Of a stretch of DNA of 64,000 nucleotides, positions 58,333-64,000 are shown in pieces; positions within the stretch are counted from its first letter, which is position 1; every line of letters begins with the position of its first letter. The notes beneath the pieces were generated by a model. The model was given only the letters and a program-made list of their open reading frames with translations, made no database searches and was not told the DNA's origin. Source of the DNA: Sphingosinicellaceae bacterium (GTDB lineage: Bacteria > Pseudomonadota > Alphaproteobacteria > Sphingomonadales > Sphingomonadaceae); the NCBI GenBank assembly GCA_019285715.1, contig CP079108.1, forward strand, positions 2,929,001 through 2,993,000. Direction: 5' to 3'. The position numbers were made by a program, and so were the translations under genes.

Positions 58333-58961
58333 TGACCGGCCTCCCCGAGCTGCCACCGGCGGCTTTTGCCAAGCAGGACAGCGGCAACGACCTCGACTTC
58401 TACGCCCCGCCGCGCCTGGTTACCCACATCGACGAGGCCGCGACGGCGGCACTAACGGACTATTATGCCCGCATCATTGCGCCAGGCGCGGTGGTGCTCG
58501 ACCTGATGTCAAGCTGGGTGAGCCACCTCCCCACGGATTTGCCGACCAGCGAAGTTATCGGTCACGGCATGAACGCGACGGAGCTCGCGGCCAATCCGCG
58601 CCTCGACCGCTGGTTCATTCAGGACCTCAACCGCGAGCCGGTCCTGCCGTTGCCGACGTCATCCGTCGACGCGGTCCTGTGCTGCGTCGGGGTGCAGTAT
58701 CTACAGCGGCCGCTCGAGGTTCTTGCCGACGTTGCGCGGGTCCTACGCCCAGGCGGCCGGTTCATCGCCAGCTATTCGAACCGTTGTTTTCCGATGAAAG
58801 CTGTCCGGATTTGGCTGTCGCTCGACATGGCGGGACAAGCCGGTCTGATCCGCACCTATCTCGAACGCACAGGCTTTACCGCGATCGAAGCGCTTGTGCT
58901 GTCCGACGGCGCGGCGGGCGACCCGCTGATCGTCGTCAACGGGTCGACACCAGACACTTAA
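58329..58961 (+). CDS. Class I SAM-dependent methyltransferase
   Basis: A 210-residue methyltransferase of the type-11 kind. The motif I region is VVLDLMSSWVSHLP (Gly-poor), followed by VIGHGMNATEL, DAVLCCVGVQYLQRPLEVLADVARVLRPGGRFIASYSNRCF and a C-terminal half with YLERTGFTAIEALVL. The first glycine of motif I is replaced, which is seen in this subgroup. It closes the overlapping run that starts with DUF1810. Substrate unknown. Confidence 0.85.
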   Translation: MMTGLPELPPAAFAKQDSGNDLDFYAPPRLVTHIDEAATAALTDYYARIIAPGAVVLDLMSSWVSHLPTDLPTSEVIGHGMNATELAANPRLDRWFIQDLNREPVLPLPTSSVDAVLCCVGVQYLQRPLEVLADVARVLRPGGRFIASYSNRCFPMKAVRIWLSLDMAGQAGLIRTYLERTGFTAIEALVLSDGAAGDPLIVVNGSTPDT

Positions 58962-59569
58962 CAATCCCAAGAGTGCGGCTGGTTTCGAGCTCCTATGAAC
59001 ACCCGGCTTGTCCGACCGCCCAGCATGATACTTGCGGCGAGCGCCGGTTGGGGCCCGCCGGCCATTCGACGATACGTGACGGTGGAAGCGCCCCGCACCA
59101 AATCGGGTGGGGAAAGAGCAGCGCGGGCACCTCCGATTTCCGGATATCCCAAGCTCGCGAGCTGACGAGGATGTTGAGGTGTCCGTCGTTGACGCACCGG
59201 CCTCGCGATACGATGTGGAACCTGTCACTGCGAACGTCACGGCACTCTGCGGTCCCTCGCTAAGGGAAAATCGCGCGGAGCGGGTAGCCTACCGCCGGCC
59301 CGTGCTTCATTTCACGCGAGAAAGCTCGATATTATCGTCTTGATTGTGTACCGGGCGTCGAAGGCGGACCCCCACCGCTCGTTCTGCCCAAGCGTTTGAA
59401 CTGATTTGATAAAATAAGCTAGTAGATCGGCATGGCTGACGTTTCTGTGTCGGCGGTGATCACATTTGGACATTCACAGCTTAGTGTCGTTGACGCAACA
59501 TAAGGTATTGAGCACCGACCTGGCGCGAATGGTGGCAGTGGGCTCATGAGCTATCGGGGAGCAGCCTCC
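58962..59569. other. Region without recognised gene
   Basis: About 600 bp. The right half (59330-59520) is notably AT-rich for this window. No frame on either strand resembles a known protein. The last bases contain GGGGAG, used by the VOC gene. Confidence 0.5.
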
Positions 59570-60013
59570 ATGAGAATGGGTTTTTTGACAACGGTCGCGA
59601 TTATGCTCGCCTTACCCACAGCGGCCGCGCGGTCGAATCCTCCCGGCCACATCACCGGGCTTGGCGGCGTGTTCGTGACGAGCAAGGACCCGAAAGCACT
59701 CGCTGCCTGGTACCGCGAGGTGCTCGGCATCCACCTCGAGCCTTGGGGAGGCGCGATATTGCGCTACGATGCCTCGGGACATCCGCCTATGGCGCTTTGG
59801 AACGCGATGCCACGGAACAGCGAAGAGATAACGCCGTCGCATCGCGAGTTCATGATCAATTTCGCGGTCGACGACCTTGACGCCTTTCTTGTGCGGCTAA
59901 AAAGCAAGGGTGTGACAATCCTAAAAAGCGAACAGGACGATACCGGCAAGTTTGCCGCCGTCCTCGACCCTGATGGAACTAAGATCGAGCTCTGGCAGCC
60001 GGCTATGAAGTGA
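59570..60013 (+). CDS. Exported VOC/glyoxalase-fold protein
   Basis: A 147-residue protein with a signal sequence (GFLTTVAIMLALPTAAA) and a single VOC domain: GLGGVFVTSKDPKALAAWYREVLGI, FMINFAVDDLDAFLVRLKSKGV, FAAVLDPDGTKIELWQP. ATG 59570 is chosen (GGGGAG 8 bases upstream). An ATG at 59546 is further up. VOC proteins act on small metabolites or bind antibiotics. Export is unusual but seen. A metal-binding Glu is in KIELWQ. It ends convergently toward the lipoprotein gene. Confidence 0.85.
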   Translation: MRMGFLTTVAIMLALPTAAARSNPPGHITGLGGVFVTSKDPKALAAWYREVLGIHLEPWGGAILRYDASGHPPMALWNAMPRNSEEITPSHREFMINFAVDDLDAFLVRLKSKGVTILKSEQDDTGKFAAVLDPDGTKIELWQPAMK

Positions 60014-60215
60014 CCCAGTCACAGACGCTTACGGCCAGATCAGCGCCTCCTCAAAGCGGACATTTGTTCGCCTTGCTTCTACGGCTACTAGCAGCAGCCG
60101 AGAAGCCCAAATTGGCCGTCGTGAAAATCGACAAGCGACCTCGGTATCGCCGCGACGAAAAGGGTCGGGTGAGATCGGAAAGAGCTAGTAAAATGACCGC
60201 GCAGCCCGCTGAGCC
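60014..60215. other. Convergent gap, no gene
   Basis: About 200 bp between two converging genes. No strong terminator or protein-like frame was recognised. Confidence 0.4.
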
Positions 60216-60827
60216 TCATTCCGGTAACCGTACGATTGTTTCATCCAAGCTTGCGACCGGTATCCCCAACTTGGTCACGATCATACGATTGCGCGCCGAT
60301 TGGCCGTTGGATCGCAGATACAGAAATTGCTGTGCATGAAGCCCGTTTTTCATGTCGAAGATCAGATGAAGTTGATTACCCTCGACAGTCCCCGTAACCA
60401 TTCCTCGCGCATCGCTGAGTGTCCCTGAATAGCGGGCCGGCGAAACGCGATACAGGTGCCACGTCCGCCGCGTAGGCTTACCGTCTCCTTTGCGGACGAT
60501 CTGATCGAGGTCGATCGAGCCGTCGGAGGCGACGACCCCGTGCCCTTCGACCAGCGTCGGATTTCGATGCTGCAGAACGACCGCGAGGCTGCCGCGGCCC
60601 TCGGTATGTCCAGCGAAAAAAACGATGGGATCAAAACCAGGAGCCGGCGCCTGCTCGAGGAAGACGTGATCGGACGGGACGCAGGCCGCGACCAAAATGG
60701 CAGCGGCAAACGCACCTCCGTACCGAAGCGAGAGACTAGTTGAGCGTCCCCCTTTGCGGGCTGGGTCTGAGCGAGCAACGGTGCCGAGGTGAGGAGGTAT
60801 CGAGCCGAAAAAAATCACGTAGCGCAT
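60216..60827 (-). CDS. DUF3833-like lipoprotein
   Basis: About 203 residues. A hydrophobic stretch with lipobox AAILVAACVPSD suggests lipid attachment at Cys, about residue 52 (the n-region before it is long, about 35 residues). The mature domain has FFAGHTEGRGSLAVVLQHRNPTLVEGHG, YSGTLSDARGMVTGTVEGNQLHLIF and ARNRMIVTKLGIPVASLDETIVRL, similar to the DUF3833 beta-barrel type. ATG 60827 has AAAGG 8 bases upstream. It is downstream of the histidine kinase in the same direction, with 103 bp between. Function unknown. Confidence 0.75.
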   Translation of the reverse strand: MRYVIFFGSIPPHLGTVARSDPARKGGRSTSLSLRYGGAFAAAILVAACVPSDHVFLEQAPAPGFDPIVFFAGHTEGRGSLAVVLQHRNPTLVEGHGVVASDGSIDLDQIVRKGDGKPTRRTWHLYRVSPARYSGTLSDARGMVTGTVEGNQLHLIFDMKNGLHAQQFLYLRSNGQSARNRMIVTKLGIPVASLDETIVRLPE

Positions 60828-60930
60828 CGAACGGCCTTTCTGGTGTAGAGCCGTCCTTGGCAAACGGGTCGTGCAGAGATGGTTCGAGCGCTGAACGTGC
60901 AGCCGGCGGCAGGGTTGTTTAAATTCGCGT

Positions 60931-62283
60931 TCAGCTTTCCCGGCCGGGCCCGACGAGCGACACCGCGCTGCCGATTTTGGCGAACTGCAGCCGGAAGCCA
61001 TGCAAGTCCGCGATTGCCTTCACCAGGCTGAGGCCAAGCCCGGCACCCTCGCAATCGTGGCCGCCACGATAAAAGCGCTGGGTGACCAGCGAGCGCTCGG
61101 CAACCGGCACGCCAGCGCCGTCGTCGGTGACGGTGATGACCACAGAGCCATCCTGCTCCCGCAGCGAAAGAACTACGCGTCCATCTGGCGGGCCAAATTT
61201 CATCGCATTGTCGACCAGGTTCGAAACTGCTTCCATCAACAGGCTGGCGTCGCCTTCGACCAGCTTGACGGGCTCGATATCGCAACGAAGGTCGATGCCG
61301 CGATCCTCGGCCGTCGGGCGGTGCAGGTCGCAGGCGTCTTCTACCAGTTGCGCCAGATCAACGCGCTCAAAACGGCTGCGGCGGGCATGATCCTCGAGCT
61401 CGCGGATCCTCAGCAACGCTGCAACGATGCCGAGCAGCTGATCGATTTCTGCCAGCGCCGCATCGCCGGCAGCGGCGAACGCTGCCACATCGCCGGCCTC
61501 GCGCAGGCTGCGCTCGATGCGGGCGCGGAGCCGGGTCAGCGGCGTGCGCAACTGGTGGGCGATGTCGTCGCCGACGCCGCGGACATCGCCGACCAGCGCC
61601 TGCAGCCGGTCAAGCATCGCGTTGATGTGCGCGCACAGCACACCAAAGCTGTCGGGATGCGATGCCACCGCAAGCCGCTGGTCGAGGTCCCCCGCAACGA
61701 TCTGCTGGGTCAGCAGGCGCACGGCGTCGACCTGCCTCGCGGCCCGGCGCCCGGCGACCAGCCCGGCACCAACCGCGAGAAGCATGCCGGGGATCAGGCC
61801 CAGCATCAGCGAACGCTCGACGACACGCAGCGCTTCCTCGGCATTGTCGAGGTCGAAACCCGTAAGCAACCGGGTACCGCCCGGCATCGCACACACCGCG
61901 AGACGCGCGACGTCGTTGTCCTTCCCGGGCAGTTCGGTCGGCTGTACCGTGGCCACCATCGACGCCCCGCTTGTTGTCACAGCTGGAAGCCCCGCGACGT
62001 TGCCTTCGATCAGCGCGCCGTTTGCTCCGAACAAGCCGATGAAGCGATCGCGGTGGATGTCGCGCGTCAGCATCGCGCGGACCTGGGCCTGCCGCGCCGC
62101 CGCCGGCAGCGCGGCAAGCGTCCGGCAATCGACTGCGAAGCTGCGCTCCATGGCGCGCTGATTGCTCCCGGCGGCGAGGAGCCAGAACAGCACGGCGATG
62201 ATTGCCGACTGCGCAACCAGCAGCGCAGCAATCGCGCCGCCCCAGCGCCAGGTCGCTCGGGCCTTGGGGTCAGCCAATGACAC
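60931..62283 (-). CDS. Two-component sensor histidine kinase
   Basis: A 450-residue inner-membrane kinase. Membrane segments lie at about 14-37 and 159-178 with a periplasmic sensor between. A HAMP-like linker follows. HisKA carries the phospho-His in DDIAHQLRTPLTRL (His243). The ATPase part has NLVDNAMKFGP, DDGAGVPV and GAGLGLSLVKAIADLHG. It overlaps the response regulator by 14 bp and follows it, so the two are co-translated. The presence of a TolC-type efflux gene divergent to the pair suggests sensing of metal or toxic compounds. The ligand cannot be read from sequence. Confidence 0.92.
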   Translation of the reverse strand: MSLADPKARATWRWGGAIAALLVAQSAIIAVLFWLLAAGSNQRAMERSFAVDCRTLAALPAAARQAQVRAMLTRDIHRDRFIGLFGANGALIEGNVAGLPAVTTSGASMVATVQPTELPGKDNDVARLAVCAMPGGTRLLTGFDLDNAEEALRVVERSLMLGLIPGMLLAVGAGLVAGRRAARQVDAVRLLTQQIVAGDLDQRLAVASHPDSFGVLCAHINAMLDRLQALVGDVRGVGDDIAHQLRTPLTRLRARIERSLREAGDVAAFAAAGDAALAEIDQLLGIVAALLRIRELEDHARRSRFERVDLAQLVEDACDLHRPTAEDRGIDLRCDIEPVKLVEGDASLLMEAVSNLVDNAMKFGPPDGRVVLSLREQDGSVVITVTDDGAGVPVAERSLVTQRFYRGGHDCEGAGLGLSLVKAIADLHGFRLQFAKIGSAVSLVGPGRES

Positions 62284-62947
62284 TGAAGACGTAACCCTGC
62301 CCGCGCACGTTGCGGATCAATTGCGGCTCGCCCTCGCCGTCGATTTTTCGGCGCAGTCTGCCGATGTGAACGTCGATAACATTGCTGTTCGGCTCGAAAG
62401 TATAGCCCCAGACGTCGCGCAACAGCATCGAGCGTGTCACGATCCGGTCGGGGCGCCGCACCAGATATTCGAGCAGCTTCAGTTCTCTGGGAAGCAGTTC
62501 GAGCGGTCGGCCCGAACGCGCCGCGGTGCCGGCAAGGAGATCAAGATCGAGTGGACCGGCAATAAGCCTGGTGTCACGCGTCTCGTTTGGCCGGCGCAGC
62601 AGCGCCTCGACCCGAGCCACCAGTTCGACCAGCGCGAACGGCTTGGGTAGGTAGTCGTCGCCGCCGGCGCGCAAGCCACGGACGCGGTCGTCGAGGCTGC
62701 CAAGCGCACTCAGCACGAGCGCTGGCGTCCGCCGGCCATCGCCGCGCAGTCGCTCGATCAGGTCGAGGCCTTCACCGTCGGGGAGCTGTCGGTCGACGAT
62801 CAGCAGGTCGATGGTGTCGTCCTGCGCGGCCGCGAAGCCTTCGGCTGCCAAGCCGCGATGGGTCACGCCGTACCCGTTGGCTGCCAGCTCGAGCGTGATC
62901 TCATGCGCGGTTCCGGCATCGTCCTCGATAAGCAGGATGTGCGTCAC
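62270..62947 (-). CDS. OmpR-family response regulator
   Basis: About 225 residues. Receiver domain with acidic pocket ILLIEDD, phospho-acceptor Asp52 in LLIVDRQLPDGEG, LVLSALGSLDDRVRG and DDYLPKPF. The C-terminal winged helix ends VWGYTFEPNSNVIDVHIGRLRRKID with GQGYVFSVIG. A GTG at 62947 gives the typical start MTHILLIEDD. Earlier GTG or TTG codons at 62977 and 62983 are possible. No good ribosome site precedes any of them. It precedes and overlaps the kinase gene. Confidence 0.92.
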   Translation of the reverse strand: MTHILLIEDDAGTAHEITLELAANGYGVTHRGLAAEGFAAAQDDTIDLLIVDRQLPDGEGLDLIERLRGDGRRTPALVLSALGSLDDRVRGLRAGGDDYLPKPFALVELVARVEALLRRPNETRDTRLIAGPLDLDLLAGTAARSGRPLELLPRELKLLEYLVRRPDRIVTRSMLLRDVWGYTFEPNSNVIDVHIGRLRRKIDGEGEPQLIRNVRGQGYVFSVIG

Positions 62948-62983
62948 TGCGTCTTGTTCGCAGTCCGCATCGGCCACCGTCAA

Positions 62984-63008
62984 CTGAATAACAGTTCAGA
63001 CTCTGAAC
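62984..63008. promoter_or_regulatory. Palindrome in the regulator/efflux divergent gap
   Basis: GTTCAGA-C-TCTGAAC (62994-63008) is a perfect 7-bp inverted repeat with one central base. A preceding CTGAA (62984-62988) pairs with TTCAG (62995-62999), so three CTGAA/TTCAG elements cluster here. The site lies between the response regulator and the divergent efflux gene and is a likely binding site for the regulator. Confidence 0.5.
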
Positions 63009-63076
63009 TAGGATTTAGTCGACCGTGGAGGACTGCGGTCGCTAGCAGGCTGGCTGAACTTCCAGGAGACAAATTC

Positions 63077-64000
63077 ATGCGGACCGCCGCTTTGGCCCTC
63101 CGCGTCGGCGTAAGGATGATCTGTGTCGGAGGACTGGCGATCGCACTGGCACCTGCCGTCGCAGCGCCTGTCGACATGCAGGCGGCCGTCAGCATCGACC
63201 AACTCGTCGACGATATCATCGCCAACAATGCCGAGCGGCAGTTCTACGAGCGCGAGTTGTCGGCGGCGCGGGTTGGACGTCGGGCGGCGGGTCGGCTCGT
63301 CGATCCCGAACTGATCGTCGAGTTCGGCGAGAAGACGACGAGCGGCGCGACGACCGGCAGCGACGGCAGTGGCGGCGGACGGACCCTCGGACCGGGGCCC
63401 GCCTATCAGGTGTCGATCGTCCAGCCACTCGAGTTCAACGGCCGCATCGCGCTGCGCCGGGCGATCGCCGAGCGCCAGATCGATCTCGCTACGCTTGGCT
63501 ATCAGCAATATACCGCAACTCTGGCAGCACGTGCTCGAACGCTCGCATACACCCTGTTCACAGCGACGACGAAGGCGGACGGAGCAAGCGCGGTAGCGGC
63601 ACGGATCGAAGCTGTCGCGGCGGTAACTGTCCAGCGCGATATCGCGGGACCCTCACCGCTTATCGGTGCCCGCATCCTCGAAGCCGGAGCCCTGACCGCC
63701 CGTCGGCAGGCCGAGACGGCGATCGCTGACTATAATGCGGCGCTCTACGAGTTGAACCAGCTGAGGGGTACGCCGTTCGCGTCGCGGATACGGCTGATCA
63801 CGCCGCCGATTGCCCTGCCACCGCTACCGAGCCAGGCGGTGTTGCTCGAACGGGCGCACACCGGCAATTTCGAAATCCGCAGCCTGCAGGCAGAACTTGA
63901 TCAGCAGGGCTTGAAGACTTCGCTAGCCCGGCGCTCGCGAGTGGGCTCGGTCAACGTCGGACCCTATTACAGGCAGGAAACGGCGGGCACGACCGACCGC
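63077..64000 (+). CDS. TolC/CzcC-type outer-membrane efflux protein (3' end outside window)
   Basis: At least 308 residues of a TolC-family protein, cut by the right edge. Signal sequence at about 1-30 (GVRMICVGGLAIALAPAVAA). Long helical coiled parts follow with NNAERQFYERELSAARVGRRAAG, IVQPLEFNGRIALRRAIAERQI and ERAHTGNFEIRSLQAELDQQ. The YQVSIVQPLEFNGR stretch is typical of CzcC-like proteins. AGGAG 8 bases before ATG 63077. It should form the outer channel of an RND-type exporter, whose other subunits would follow outside the window. The adjacent two-component pair is the likely regulator. Confidence 0.87.
   Translation, partial: MRTAALALRVGVRMICVGGLAIALAPAVAAPVDMQAAVSIDQLVDDIIANNAERQFYERELSAARVGRRAAGRLVDPELIVEFGEKTTSGATTGSDGSGGGRTLGPGPAYQVSIVQPLEFNGRIALRRAIAERQIDLATLGYQQYTATLAARARTLAYTLFTATTKADGASAVAARIEAVAAVTVQRDIAGPSPLIGARILEAGALTARRQAETAIADYNAALYELNQLRGTPFASRIRLITPPIALPPLPSQAVLLERAHTGNFEIRSLQAELDQQGLKTSLARRSRVGSVNVGPYYRQETAGTTDR

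Noticed and set aside
1-64000. CRISPR arrays, insertion sequences, integrases or phage genes
   Set aside because: No regularly spaced repeats, transposase or integrase motifs, or terminal inverted repeats with target duplications were seen.

Overview
The window is high-GC DNA with very dense, often overlapping genes. It looks like the chromosome of a sphingomonad-type alphaproteobacterium (order Sphingomonadales). Reasons: large TonB-dependent receptors of the glycan-uptake type, FecR/ECF-sigma signalling, Tat-exported glycoside hydrolases, DUF2341-ExbB proteins and a KaiC-like ATPase. No tRNA, rRNA, CRISPR array, transposase or integrase was seen. The genus cannot be told from the sequence.

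Layout. (1) 1-12456: a glycan locus with agaS (cut by the window edge), gatZ/kbaZ, a DMT transporter, a Tat-exported GH36 enzyme, an amidohydrolase, a DeoR/AgaR-type repressor, a GH27 enzyme with an NPCBM-like C-terminus, and a TonB-dependent receptor. Copies of a TTTCGTT-containing motif lie in its intergenic gaps, suggesting one repressor controls the locus. The likely substrate is an alpha-galactoside or alpha-N-acetylgalactosaminide. (2) 12579-15231: a decayed block with frameshifted remnants of an M24 peptidase, an amidase and a quinone oxidoreductase around an intact TetR gene with two matching 18-bp palindromes. (3) 15488-36776: the most remarkable part. A divergent cassette (TonB-like protein, STN protein, ECF sigma, FecR) faces a rightward run of a TpsB outer-membrane transporter, a DUF2341-LamG-ExbB fusion, ExbD, TonB, a porin, a small exported protein and a TpsA-type exoprotein of about 3787 residues. 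This looks like two-partner secretion physically linked to its own energising complex and surface-signalling regulator. (4) 37284-40406: MscS channel, DUF202 protein, SLC13-type transporter. (5) 40530-48129: a glucuronoxylan-type locus with a GH115 alpha-glucuronidase, a TonB-dependent receptor and a GntR/FadR regulator, with a LacI/XylR-like operator in front of the receptor. (6) 48684-55567: accessory stretch with an acyltransferase, a broken CsbD gene, a Crp/Fnr regulator, a glutaredoxin remnant, a double-domain KaiC-like ATPase with a partner gene, and a strong terminator behind a tiny open frame. (7) 55888-58961: a tightly overlapping run of DUF1810, DUF938 methyltransferase, DUF2161 (frameshifted), two small unknowns and a second methyltransferase. 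(8) 59570-64000: a VOC-fold exported protein, a DUF3833-like lipoprotein, an OmpR/histidine-kinase pair, and the start of a TolC/CzcC-type efflux protein with a palindrome in the divergent gap.

All functions are inferred from sequence recognition by eye. No database search was run.
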